The notes: a model not told the origin generated them from the sequence alone. A stretch of 12,560 nucleotides of DNA from DASQVO01 sp035640715 (GCA_035640715.1 DASQVO010000487.1:1-12560); one strand, 5' to 3'. Shown: positions 1 through 6,867, counted from the stretch's first letter. Translations and numbers: made by a program.

Positions 1-854
1 ACCAGCTCGGTGCCGGTATTGAGCAGCAGGAAGTTACCGGTGCCGTAGGTGTTCTTGGCCTCGCCGACCGCGAAGCACACCTGCCCCACCGTGGCGGCCT
101 GCTGGTCACCGAGGTCACCGGTGAGAGGCACCTCGCCGCGCAGCGGGCCGGCCGGGAGGGTCACGCCGTACGGCTCCGGCGACGACGACGACCGGATCTG
201 CGGAAGCATGGCCCGCGGCACGCCGAAGAGCGACAGCAGCTCGTCGTCCCAGTCGAGCGTCTCCAGGTTCATCAGCATCGTGCGGCTGGCGTTGGTCACG
301 TCGGTGACGTGGATGCCGCCGGACGCGCCGCCGGTGAGATTCCACAGCAGCCACGAGTCGGTCGTGCCGAAGATCGCGTCACCCTTCTCCGCGTCCGCCC
401 GAAGGCCGTCGATGTTGTCAAGCATCCACTTGAGCTTGCCGCCGGAGAAATACGTCGCCGGGGGCAAGCCGGCCTTGTGCCGGATGATCTCGCCGGCTCC
501 GGAGCGCTCCAGCTCGGTGGCGATCCGGTCGGTGCGGGTGTCCTGCCAGACGATCGCGTTCCCGTACGGCCGCCCGGTGTGCCGGTTCCACACCACCGTG
601 GTCTCACGCTGATTGGTGATGCCGAGCGCCTCCAGGTCGGCGGCCGCCAGGCCGCGCGCATTCAGGGCCGACTGGATGACCGAGGACGTCCGTTCCCAGA
701 TTTCGACCGGATTGTGCTCGACCCAGCCCGATCTGGGCAAGATCTGAGTGTGCTCGAGCTGGTACTTGGCGATCTCGTGGCCGCCGTGATCGAAGATCAT
801 GCATCGCGTACTCGTCGTGCCCTGGTCCACCGCTGCGACGAAGTCGGCCATCAT
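1..854 (-). CDS. glpK: Glycerol kinase, 3' end outside window
   Basis: This gene encodes the kinase that phosphorylates glycerol to sn-glycerol-3-phosphate with ATP in the cytoplasm, the step after GlpF uptake. The 284 visible codons cover the N-terminal FGGY-kinase domain. Its N-terminus has the phosphate-binding AAVDQGTTSTR segment, followed by GWVEHNPVEIW, GITNQRET and AIVWQDTRT, all hallmark glycerol kinase motifs, and later TYFSGGKLKWMLDN and GDLGDQQAA. Glycerol kinases are about 500 residues, so roughly 40% (the C-terminal domain) lies off the left edge. Two adjacent ATGs, at 854 and 851, are both possible; AGGAG lies 4 or 7 nt upstream, which slightly favours 851. The gene is 49 nt downstream of glpF on the same strand with no hairpin between them, so the two are probably co-transcribed. 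No disrupted residue is seen. Confidence in identity is very high. Confidence 0.96.
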   Translation of the reverse strand, partial: MMADFVAAVDQGTTSTRCMIFDHGGHEIAKYQLEHTQILPRSGWVEHNPVEIWERTSSVIQSALNARGLAAADLEALGITNQRETTVVWNRHTGRPYGNAIVWQDTRTDRIATELERSGAGEIIRHKAGLPPATYFSGGKLKWMLDNIDGLRADAEKGDAIFGTTDSWLLWNLTGGASGGIHVTDVTNASRTMLMNLETLDWDDELLSLFGVPRAMLPQIRSSSSPEPYGVTLPAGPLRGEVPLTGDLGDQQAATVGQVCFAVGEAKNTYGTGNFLLLNTGTEL

Positions 855-903
855 TGGTCTCCTATTTCCTCGGGAAGGCGCTGCTGCCGGGTCTGCCGGG
901 ACG

Positions 904-1821
904 TCAACGCCATGGGGCCCGGCGGGCCCGCGACGGCGATTCGGCTGGTTCTCCCGCCCTGGCCCCGTTCCCGGCTTCGATCCGGCCGTTCTGCTCGGCT
1001 GGCCCGGCGCGGCCGGGCTCGGCCGGGACCGGGGCCCCGCCCCTCGCTAGCGCGGCCGTGAAGTTCCCGATCAGGATCCGGTACAGGGCCGCGCCGATGA
1101 GCCCGCCGACGATCGGCCCGACGATGGGTACCCAGAAGTAGAAGTTGCCGTACTGGTCACGCCAGGCCCCGCCATAGCCGGTGATGAACGCGGCGAGCCG
1201 CGGCCCGAAGTCACGGGCCGGATTGATCGCGTACCCGGCGTCGGTGCCGAACGCCATGCCGATGGCGACGACCAGGAAACCGATGATCAGTGCGGTCATG
1301 TTGGCCAGCGGAGGCTGGTTGTTGGCGTCGGTCAGCGCCAGGATCACGAACAGCAGGATCGCCGTCCCGAGGATCTGGTCCCGCAGGGCGCCGAGTTCAT
1401 GGACGGGGAGCGTGCCGTTGCCGGGCAGCGTGGCGAACACGCCCAGCGTTTTGTACGTGTGCCGCGGGTCGACCTTGGCCAGCACCTCGCTGTAGTCCCA
1501 GCGCACCAGGAGCGCCGCGACGAACGCCCCCAACGTCTGCGCCACGGTGTACGGCGCGACCTTGCGCCACGGGAAGCCGCGGAACGCCGCCAGCGCGATG
1601 CTCACCGCCGGGTTGAGGTGCGCGCCGCTGATCCGTCCGGCGACGAACACCCCCAACGCGACCCCGAAGCCCCAGCCCCACGCGATGCTGTCATGGTTGC
1701 CGAGGCCCCCGGCGACAACCTGGGCCACGACTCCGGTGCCGAAGAGGATCAGGATCATTGTCCCGGCGAACTCGGCCAGGAGCTCGCCGGGAAGGCCAAG
1801 TGCCCTCAATCTGCCAACCAC
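904..1821 (-). CDS. glpF: Glycerol facilitator (MIP/aquaglyceroporin family)
   Basis: This inner-membrane channel for passive glycerol uptake has 305 residues from the GTG at 1821. The sequence shows the MIP fold: six hydrophobic segments and two NPA half-helix motifs, NPAVS at residues 70-74 and NPARDFGPR at 200-208. The Asp after NPAR (204), Arg203 and Trp48 in the selectivity-filter position match glycerol facilitators rather than water-only aquaporins. The last ~45 residues are a hydrophilic Pro/Gly/Arg-rich tail. The frame stays open to an ATG at 1971 (355 aa), but I prefer the GTG at 1821. It has GGGAG 5 nt upstream, and the first 50 residues of the longer form show no conserved character. 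The longer form would also run through two perfect inverted repeats that look regulatory. The gene is first in a leftward glpF-glpK unit, divergent from glpD. The start is uncertain; the function is not. Confidence 0.92.
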   Translation of the reverse strand: MVGRLRALGLPGELLAEFAGTMILILFGTGVVAQVVAGGLGNHDSIAWGWGFGVALGVFVAGRISGAHLNPAVSIALAAFRGFPWRKVAPYTVAQTLGAFVAALLVRWDYSEVLAKVDPRHTYKTLGVFATLPGNGTLPVHELGALRDQILGTAILLFVILALTDANNQPPLANMTALIIGFLVVAIGMAFGTDAGYAINPARDFGPRLAAFITGYGGAWRDQYGNFYFWVPIVGPIVGGLIGAALYRILIGNFTAALARGGAPVPAEPGRAGPAEQNGRIEAGNGARAGEPAESPSRARRAPWR

Positions 1822-1889
1822 GCCTTCTCCCTTCTCACCGACAGCTTTGTCGGCCCGGCCGGGCGGCGCCTGCGTGGCGGCCGCTCCGC

Positions 1890-1917
1890 CTGCCCGCAGG
1901 AAGCGCCCTGCGGGCAG
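1890..1917 (-). promoter_or_regulatory. 11-bp perfect hairpin in glpF leader
   Basis: CTGCCCGCAGG at 1890-1900 pairs perfectly with CCTGCGGGCAG at 1907-1917 across a 6-nt loop. It lies 69 nt upstream of the preferred glpF GTG start, so it would be in the 5' untranslated RNA. No U-tract follows on either strand, so a classic intrinsic terminator is not supported. A leader fold that affects glpFK expression is an inference. Confidence 0.5.
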
Positions 1918-1920
1918 TCC

Positions 1921-1952
1921 CGTACAGGGCAGCGTGGACGGGGCCCTGTACG
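1921..1952. promoter_or_regulatory. Inverted repeat, candidate operator or second leader hairpin
   Basis: CGTACAGGGC at 1921-1930 and GCCCTGTACG at 1943-1952 form a perfect 10-bp inverted repeat with a 12-nt spacer. The half-sites are 22 bp apart centre to centre, about two helical turns, as expected for a dimeric regulator. Related TGTAC/TGTAA half-sites recur at 1965 and 1976, so a glycerol-operon repressor of the IclR (GylR) or DeoR (GlpR) type could bind here. The region could equally fold in RNA. No regulator gene is in the window to decide. Confidence 0.45.
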
Positions 1953-1973
1953 TAGGGTTGACGATGTACATAC

Positions 1974-2003
1974 ACTGTAAGCAGGGTCAATGAGCATGGT
2001 CAA
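1974..2003 (-). promoter_or_regulatory. Candidate glpFK promoter
   Basis: On the minus strand, TTGACC (positions 2003-1998) matches the -35 consensus at 5 of 6 bases. TACAGT (1979-1974) matches the -10 at 4 of 6, with an 18-nt spacer. Transcription would start near 1967, leaving a leader of about 145 nt that contains both inverted repeats before the GTG at 1821. This is pattern matching only; a convincing glpD promoter on the other strand was not found. Confidence 0.3.
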
Positions 2004-2018
2004 CGAGAACGAGGAAGG

Positions 2019-2044
2019 CCATCCCCGCGGTCCGGCGGGGATGG
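2019..2044 (+). promoter_or_regulatory. 10-bp perfect hairpin in glpD leader
   Basis: CCATCCCCGC (2019-2028) pairs perfectly with GCGGGGATGG (2035-2044) around a 6-nt loop. It ends 8 nt before the GGAGG of glpD and 24 nt before its ATG, so it sits in the leader just above the ribosome binding site. It could protect the mRNA end, influence translation initiation or be a protein-binding palindrome. No U-tract follows. Confidence 0.45.
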
Positions 2045-2068
2045 TTACCCGGGAGGAAGGCGCAGTTC

Positions 2069-3760
2069 ATGGCCAATAACGGCAGGCTGGATGCCCGTCA
2101 TCGTGGCGCGATCCTCGACCGCCTGGCCGGCACCGAGTTCGACGTCCTCGTCATCGGGGGCGGCGTCACCGGCGCGGGCGCCGCGCTGGACGCCGCCTCG
2201 CGTGGCCTCCGGGTGGCACTGGTGGAGGCACGCGACCTCGCCTCCGGCACCTCCAGCCGGTCAAGCAAGCTGATCCACGGCGGTCTGAGGTACCTGGAGC
2301 AATTCGACTTCAAGCTCGTCTGGGAAGCGCTCAGGGAACGGGACCTGCTCGTATCCCGGCTTGCCCCGCACCTGGTCAAGCCGGTTTCGTTTCTTTACCC
2401 CCTGCACCGCAAGGTGGTCGAGCGCCCCTACGTCGGCGCTGGCCTCGTGCTGTACGACGCCATGGAGGGCACCAAGCGGCCGGTTCCTTACCACAAGCAC
2501 ATGACGGTGCGCGGCGCGCTCCGGCTCGCCCCGGCGCTGAAGCCGTCCGGCCTGGCCGGGGCGATGCTCTACTACGACGCGCAAGCCGATGATGCCCGGT
2601 ACACCCTGACGGTCGCGCGGACCGCCGCCGCGCACGGCGCCGTCGTAGCGACCCGGGCAAGCGCGCGCCAGTTGCTGCGCAGCGCAAACGGCTCCCGCGT
2701 GGTGGGCGCGCGGGTGCACGATGAAGAGTCGGGCGCAGACATCGACGTGTCTGCCAGGCGCGTCGTCGTGTGCGCCGGCGTGTGGACCGACCTCATCCAT
2801 GAGCTGGCCGGCGTCCAGGCCGGGTACCAGGTGCGGATGTCCAAGGGCGTGCACGTGGTCGTGCCGTATGAGGCGATCCGTTCGGACACCGGGATCATCC
2901 TGCGGACCGAGAAGAGCGTCCTGTTCATCATCCCGTGGGGCCAGCGCTGGATCGTCGGCACCACCGACACCGACTGGTCGGGTGACCGTGCCGAGCCGGC
3001 CGCGACCGGCGAGGACATCGACTACATCCTCGAGCACGCGAACCGGGTCCTGGTCCGGCCGCTCACGCGTTCCGATGTCATCGGCGTCTACGCGGGCCTG
3101 CGGCCGCTGATCGCGGCCGACAAGGGCACCCCCACGACCAAGCTGTCCCGCGAGCACGTAGTTGACGTGCCGTTCCCCGGCCTCGCCAGCGTCGCGGGCG
3201 GCAAGTTCACCACATACCGGCTGATGGCCCGTGATGTCATTGACGCGGCGGTGGCCGACTACGACCGCTGGGTGCCTGCCTCGGTGACCGACCAGTTGCC
3301 GCTGCTGGGGGCCGACGGCCTGGCCGCCGCAGCCGCCGAAGCGGGCCGGCTCGCCGAAGATTACGGCCTGCCCCGTGAAGCCGTCGAACATCTCCTTGAC
3401 CGATACGGAACCCTTACCGAGGAAGTCCTGGAACTCGTGCGGGCCGATCCCGCGCTGGGGCGGCCGGTGACAGACGGCCATCCCTACCTCGGCGCGGAGG
3501 TGGCCTATGCGGTCACGCATGAGGGCGCGCTGCATGTCGAGGACGTCCTGGTCCGCCGGGTCCGGCTGTTCCTCGAGACGGGAGTCTACGGTGCCGAGGC
3601 GGTCGGCCCGGTCACCGCGATCATGGGCGACCTGCTGGGCTGGGACAGTGGTCAGCGGGCCGCCGAGACCGAGCGATACCTGGAATTGGTCGAAGCCGAC
3701 ACCAGCGCGCTCAAGGAGCTGGCCGAAATCCCCAGCGTGGAGCGCGAAACAGCAGGATAG
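2069..3760 (+). CDS. glpD: FAD-dependent glycerol-3-phosphate dehydrogenase
   Basis: The product oxidises sn-glycerol-3-phosphate to dihydroxyacetone phosphate and passes electrons to the quinone pool at the cytoplasmic membrane. The protein has 563 residues, in the usual actinobacterial range. The N-terminal FAD dinucleotide-binding signature VIGGGVTGAGAALDAASRG is at about 28-46, with the acidic end of the second strand at Glu53. SSKLIHGGLRYLE (65-77) is a family hallmark, and GTTDTDW, YAGLRPL and GGKFTTYRLM are conserved substrate/FAD-site segments. A C-terminal helical domain follows from about residue 400. ATG 2069 has GGAGGAAGG ending 8 nt upstream. The gene is divergent from glpF-glpK, so the three proteins form a complete glycerol-to-DHAP route with a shared 5' control region. 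A 7-bp hairpin overlaps the stop. No defect is seen. Confidence 0.97.
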   Translation: MANNGRLDARHRGAILDRLAGTEFDVLVIGGGVTGAGAALDAASRGLRVALVEARDLASGTSSRSSKLIHGGLRYLEQFDFKLVWEALRERDLLVSRLAPHLVKPVSFLYPLHRKVVERPYVGAGLVLYDAMEGTKRPVPYHKHMTVRGALRLAPALKPSGLAGAMLYYDAQADDARYTLTVARTAAAHGAVVATRASARQLLRSANGSRVVGARVHDEESGADIDVSARRVVVCAGVWTDLIHELAGVQAGYQVRMSKGVHVVVPYEAIRSDTGIILRTEKSVLFIIPWGQRWIVGTTDTDWSGDRAEPAATGEDIDYILEHANRVLVRPLTRSDVIGVYAGLRPLIAADKGTPTTKLSREHVVDVPFPGLASVAGGKFTTYRLMARDVIDAAVADYDRWVPASVTDQLPLLGADGLAAAAAEAGRLAEDYGLPREAVEHLLDRYGTLTEEVLELVRADPALGRPVTDGHPYLGAEVAYAVTHEGALHVEDVLVRRVRLFLETGVYGAEAVGPVTAIMGDLLGWDSGQRAAETERYLELVEADTSALKELAEIPSVERETAG

Positions 3761-3773
3761 GGGCCTCCTATCC
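3755..3773 (+). terminator. Weak hairpin overlapping the glpD stop codon
   Basis: GGATAGG (3755-3761) pairs with CCTATCC (3767-3773) around a 5-nt loop and contains the TAG stop. There is no downstream U-tract, so it is a possible U-less terminator of the kind proposed in actinobacteria, or chance. Confidence 0.3.
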
Positions 3774-3779
3774 GGGCAT

Positions 3780-3813
3780 GGATCTTGCCATAATGGCGGA
3801 TCTTGTCATAATG
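3780..3813 (+). repeat. Tandem 18-bp repeat containing a near-consensus promoter
   Basis: GGATCTTGCCATAATG (3780-3795) recurs as GGATCTTGTCATAATG (3798-3813), 15 of 16 identical with an 18-bp period. Each copy carries a small palindrome centred on the A of CATAATG (GCCATAATGGC and TCATAATGA). TTGCCA of copy 1 (3785-3790) and CATAAT of copy 2 (3807-3812) are each 5 of 6 to the -35 and -10 consensus with a 16-nt spacer, predicting a start near 3819. The two copies therefore look like operators built into a promoter. RHH proteins often bind such short tandem sites, so autoregulation by the gene downstream is a reasonable inference. Confidence 0.6.
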
Positions 3814-3838
3814 AAGGCTCTCCGGCCCGGGAGGAGCG

Positions 3839-3907
3839 ATGAAGCGGACTGTATCGTTTCCCGGCAGCCCGCCCGGCAGCGAACGCGAGCGCGGCGATGG
3901 GAACTGA
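3839..3907 (+). CDS. 22-codon leader ORF
   Basis: An ATG at 3839 follows GGGAGGAG with 2-4 nt spacing, the best ribosome binding site in this stretch, and lies about 20 nt after the predicted transcription start. The ORF encodes a 22-residue peptide (MKRTVSFPG..., ending ERGDGN) and stops at TGA 3905-3907. It overlaps the start of the next gene (ATG 3897) by 11 nt in another frame. The peptide matches nothing I recognise. The likely role is to bring ribosomes to the weakly marked start of the RHH gene by translational coupling. Alternatively the ATG is unused, or a sequencing frameshift separates it from the main frame. Confidence 0.4.
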   Translation: MKRTVSFPGSPPGSERERGDGN

Positions 3908-4712
3908 CATTGGCAGCCGGTCCCGCCGGCTGCTGCTGACCTTCCGCGTGGACCGGGAGCTACGGCAGCGTCTCAGGACCCGGCTGGCGGGCGACGGCCG
4001 GACAATGTCTGAGGTGGTGATCCTCGGCCTGCAGCTGTACGTGCAGCACAGGGCGTCGATGGCCGATTCGGCAACGCTGGACCGGGCATCCCTGATCCCT
4101 GCTGAGCGCCCCGCGCTCCCGGCCCCCGCTGAGCGCCCCACGCCCCCGGCCCCCGCCGAGCGCCCCGCGCCCACGGAACCCGGGCCGGCCACCACCGTGG
4201 TAGCCAGCCCGGCCGACCTGGCCCTTCCCGATCACATCGCCGGCTACCTGCGCGACCTGCGCGAGTCCGGGCAGAGCGACCTGCTGTCGGCGACCCTGGC
4301 GAGGCTGCACGACGTCGGCTGGCCGCTGCGCCCGCTCGCCGTGGCGCTCGGCATCAGCCGCCAGGCGGTGCAGGCGCGGACCCGTCAGCAAGTATCCGCC
4401 GAGGTGCGGTCCCAGGTACCCGACGTCCCGCCGCCCTCGGCCTTCCCGCGGCGCCGGCCGGCCCTGGCGAGCGGACGGCGCCCGCATCTCACGATCAAGG
4501 TCGACCAGGCGCTCCGTGCCGCCGCGCACCGCCAGGCCCAGCGTGAGGGCAGCTCGCTGAGCCAGGTCATCGAGAAGATCCTCGACCACTACCTGCGCCA
4601 TGGCATGCCGGCCGGACCGGTTGAGTTTGGCGACACGACGCCGACCCGCCCGGCGCCGCGCCGCAGGCGCCGCGCGCCCGCGCCGTCCCCGCCGTCAGTC
4701 CCGCGGCCGTGA
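3897..4712 (+). CDS. Predicted DNA-binding protein, RHH-HTH-RHH layout
   Basis: I do not recognise this 271-residue protein as a named family. Residues 13-50 (LLTFRVDRELRQRL... then TMSEVVILGLQLYVQ) look like a ribbon-helix-helix motif. Residues 69-95 are three 9-residue repeats (AERPALPAP and variants), encoded by three 27-bp units at 4101-4181. Residues about 125-162 contain an HTH, WPLRPLAVALGISRQAVQAR. Residues 197-235 (HLTIKVDQALRAAAHRQ... SLSQVIEKILDHYLR) form a second RHH-like motif. The tail is Arg/Pro-rich and basic. There is no signal peptide or membrane segment, so it is probably a nucleoid-associated or transcription-regulating protein. ATG 3897 has only a weak ribosome site; no upstream ATG or GTG exists before the in-frame TGA at 3840. 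It follows glpD but has its own candidate promoter. Its stop is 34 nt from that of the convergent DUF1697 gene. Confidence 0.75.
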   Translation: MGTDIGSRSRRLLLTFRVDRELRQRLRTRLAGDGRTMSEVVILGLQLYVQHRASMADSATLDRASLIPAERPALPAPAERPTPPAPAERPAPTEPGPATTVVASPADLALPDHIAGYLRDLRESGQSDLLSATLARLHDVGWPLRPLAVALGISRQAVQARTRQQVSAEVRSQVPDVPPPSAFPRRRPALASGRRPHLTIKVDQALRAAAHRQAQREGSSLSQVIEKILDHYLRHGMPAGPVEFGDTTPTRPAPRRRRRAPAPSPPSVPRP

Positions 4713-4755
4713 CGGCCTGGGGCCGCCCGGGTACCGGCGGGGCGCATCAGCCGTC
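4711..4755. terminator. Possible bidirectional terminator between convergent genes
   Basis: GACGGC (4711-4716) and GCCGTC (4750-4755) flank the convergent gap, with further GC-rich self-complementarity (GGCC-TGG-GGCC) inside. The pairing is long-looped and has no U-tract. It is reported because convergent genes here must terminate within about 40 nt. Confidence 0.2.
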
Positions 4756-5304
4756 GAGGAGCGCCATCAGCTTGGTCACGGTTGCCCAGTTGCGGGCGGT
4801 GCCGCCGCCCGCGGCGGTACCGGCCCGGGCCAGCTGCGCGGCTAGCTCGCTGCGTCCAAGTCCATCCGGGGTGTGGAGGTACAAGGTGGACCCGACCACG
4901 GCGGCTTCGTCGCGGCTGCCCTTGCCGTTGGCTCGCCGCTGCGCGGCCGCGACGGCCGCGATCTCATCGGGGTTCATCTCGCAGCGCCGGAATACCGCGT
5001 GCAGGCATTTGGGGTTGGATTCCTGCGGGTAGGGGTTGTCCGCGATGACGCGGGCCAGTTGCTCACGAAACACCACCACGACGCTGCCCGGCACGCCGAG
5101 ACGCCCGGCGATCTCCCCCTCCAGAACCTCGGCGAGCCGGACCGTGTCCGTCTCCGGGCTGGTGAACACGACGTTGCCACTCTGGATGTAGGTAGCGACA
5201 TCGGCGTGCCCGAGCGACGCCACAAGTTCCCGCAAGTCCGCCATCGCGACCTTGTTGCGTCCGCCGACGTTGATGCCGCGCAGCAGGGCCACATGGGTGC
5301 GCAC
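4747..5304 (-). CDS. DUF1697 family protein
   Basis: A 185-residue cytoplasmic protein of the DUF1697 family, whose function is not established. Family hallmarks are visible: the N-terminal VALLRGINVGGRNKVAMADL (residues 5-24), then the TYIQSGNVVF segment near residue 38-47, the internal SSxxLHAVFRR-like stretch (here KCLHAVFRR), and a C-terminal ARNWATVTKLMALL ending. Length is normal for the family (about 175-185). The start is GTG at 5304 with AGAGG 8 nt upstream; an overlapping ATG just upstream is in another frame. It lies convergent to the RHH gene and divergent from the LigD-type polymerase, sharing a 216-bp intergenic region with the latter. Nothing links it functionally to its neighbours. 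Identity is firm, role unknown. Confidence 0.9.
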   Translation of the reverse strand: MRTHVALLRGINVGGRNKVAMADLRELVASLGHADVATYIQSGNVVFTSPETDTVRLAEVLEGEIAGRLGVPGSVVVVFREQLARVIADNPYPQESNPKCLHAVFRRCEMNPDEIAAVAAAQRRANGKGSRDEAAVVGSTLYLHTPDGLGRSELAAQLARAGTAAGGGTARNWATVTKLMALLDG

Positions 5305-5520
5305 CCCGGCATCCTCTCAGATCGGCGTCGGCTGACACCACGATCTCGTTCGGGATCGCTGAAAACCTTCAAGATCTTGCCAGACGAGGACGCGGTGACA
5401 GTGGCCGCGCCGTCCCGTACCGGAACCGCCGCGCCGCCCGCACCCAGCGGGCACGCCGCCAACCCCGCTCGCGTGGTTATAGGAGCGGCGAATTGGCCAT
5501 TATTCACGTAAGGTAGCGGC
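5305..5520. promoter_or_regulatory. Divergent intergenic region, DUF1697 / LigD-type polymerase
   Basis: This 216-bp region between divergent starts must hold both promoters, but no convincing -35/-10 pair was found. It contains a perfect palindrome CAAGATCTTG (5370-5379). It also has GATCTTGCCA (5373-5382), identical to ten bases of the tandem repeat at 3780, and GCCATTAT (5496-5503), the reverse complement of that repeat's ATAATGGC. AAGG about 7 nt before ATG 5521 serves as the ribosome site. Confidence 0.3.
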
Positions 5521-6867
5521 ATGCCGAGCGCCAAGGCGGTAGTGGAAGCCGCGGGCCGTGAAGTGACCGTAAGTAATCCGGGCAAGGTTTTCTTCCCGCG
5601 CACCGGGCACACCAAACTGGACCTTGTCCGTTATTATCTCGCGGTGGCGGATGGGGCGCTGCGTGGCGTTGCCGGACGGCCCATGGCGCTGAAGCGCTTC
5701 GTGAACGGCGCCGAAGGCGAGGCTTTCTTCCAGAAAAGGGCGCCGGAAAGCCGCCCGGACTGGACCGAGACGGTCGAGTTGCGTTTCCCGTCCGGCCGGA
5801 GCGCGAGCGAGATCGTGGTCCGTGACGAGGCGCAGCTAGCGTGGGTCGTCAACCTCGGCTGCATCGACCTCAACCCGCACCCCGTGCGTGCCGACGACCT
5901 TGATCATCCCGATGAGCTGCGCGTGGACCTCGACCCCGTGCCCGGCATTGAATGGTCGCAGATCACGGACGTGGCACTGGTGGCCAGGGACGTCCTGGAA
6001 GACTTCGGCCTGGTCGGCTGGCCGAAAACATCGGGTTCCCGTGGTTTCCACGTCTACTGCCGGATCGAGCGGCGCTGGCCATTCACTGATGTCCGCCGCG
6101 CCGCCGTGGCGCTAGCGCGGGAAATCGAGCGGCGGGCGCCCCGCCTGGCGACAAGCAAATGGTGGAAAGAGGAGCGACACGGCGTTTTCGTTGACTACAA
6201 CCAGAATGCCAAAGACCGGACCGTCGCCTCGGCCTATTCCATCCGCCCCACACCCGACGCGCGGGTGTCGACCCCACTGACGTGGGATGAAGTGCCCGGT
6301 TGTGAGCCCGGCGCCTTCACGATCGACACCGTGCCCGCCCGGTTTGCCGAGCAAGGGGACCCCTGGGCCGGCATGGACGACGCGGTGGGCTCGATCGAGG
6401 CACTGCTGGGCCTCGCCGATCGCGACGAGGCCGCGGGCCTGCCAGACGCTCCGTGGCCACCGCATTTCGTCCGGCAGGCTGGCGAGGAGCGGCGGGTCCA
6501 GCCGTCCAAGCGCCGCAAGGACGGCGACAGCCCAGCGAAACGGCCTGCGGACGGCGGCAGCCGGGCGAAGCGGCCTGCGGACGGCGGCAGCCCGGGGGGC
6601 CGGCGCCAGTCGAAGATGCCGCTGATCGAGATCGCCCGGGCGGCCACCAAGGCGGAGGCCATGGAAGGGCTCGAGCGCTGGAAGGAACGCCATCCGACAG
6701 TGTGGCCGCGGCTGGCTCCCGCCGACGTGCTCGTCGACTCGATGCGCGGCCGGAGTTCCACCTGGACGCGGATCCGCCTCAACCTTCAGCATGTCCCCGA
6801 AGCCGAACGCCCCCCGCAGGAACCCCTGGAAGTCGACTACGACCCCTGGACAGGGAGTGGCCGCTAG
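5521..6867 (+). CDS. LigD-type primase-polymerase (NHEJ polymerase domain), stand-alone
   Basis: A stand-alone member of the LigD polymerase (archaeo-eukaryotic primase) family, which adds nucleotides at DNA ends during Ku-dependent end joining or related repair. The 448 residues contain the conserved N-terminus VSNPGKVFFP (17-26) and the metal-binding pair VDLDP (Asp136, Asp138). SGSRGFHVYC (171-180, His177) forms the nucleotide-binding site. The third metal ligand lies in VFVDYNQNAKDRTVASAYS (Asp225). About residues 300-365 form a Lys/Arg/Gly linker with three 30-bp DNA repeats, followed by a conserved tail MPLIEIARAATKAEAMEGL... WTRIRLNLQHVPE. That tail is typical of actinobacterial single-domain versions. 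All catalytic residues are present. No ligase, nuclease or Ku gene is in the window. ATG 5521 is the first start. The gene is divergent from DUF1697 and appears monocistronic. Confidence 0.93.
   Translation: MPSAKAVVEAAGREVTVSNPGKVFFPRTGHTKLDLVRYYLAVADGALRGVAGRPMALKRFVNGAEGEAFFQKRAPESRPDWTETVELRFPSGRSASEIVVRDEAQLAWVVNLGCIDLNPHPVRADDLDHPDELRVDLDPVPGIEWSQITDVALVARDVLEDFGLVGWPKTSGSRGFHVYCRIERRWPFTDVRRAAVALAREIERRAPRLATSKWWKEERHGVFVDYNQNAKDRTVASAYSIRPTPDARVSTPLTWDEVPGCEPGAFTIDTVPARFAEQGDPWAGMDDAVGSIEALLGLADRDEAAGLPDAPWPPHFVRQAGEERRVQPSKRRKDGDSPAKRPADGGSRAKRPADGGSPGGRRQSKMPLIEIARAATKAEAMEGLERWKERHPTVWPRLAPADVLVDSMRGRSSTWTRIRLNLQHVPEAERPPQEPLEVDYDPWTGSGR
6511..6600 (+). repeat. Three 30-bp repeats in the polymerase linker
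   Basis: Three in-register 30-bp units lie at 6511-6540, 6541-6570 and 6571-6600. Units 2 and 3 share an identical 22-bp start; unit 1 is diverged. They encode KRPADGGSxA-like decapeptides in the basic, flexible linker between the polymerase core and the C-terminal tail. Being a multiple of three, copy-number change would keep the frame. Confidence 0.8.

Noticed and set aside
1822..1971. 50-residue N-terminal extension of GlpF from ATG 1971
   Set aside because: No conserved residues, runs through two perfect inverted repeats, and a GTG with a well-spaced GGGAG lies at the family-typical start.
2572..3535. Minus-strand ORFs opposite glpD
   Set aside because: Shadows of a strongly conserved gene; no start signals or domains.
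3780..3813. CRISPR-like or plasmid iteron array
   Set aside because: Only two copies, no spacers of CRISPR size, no replication or Cas gene; promoter/operator role fits better.
4974..5615. Long minus-strand ORF (213 aa) across the DUF1697 / polymerase gap
   Set aside because: It shadows the DUF1697 gene in another frame and overlaps the polymerase start; composition is that of GC-rich antisense frames.
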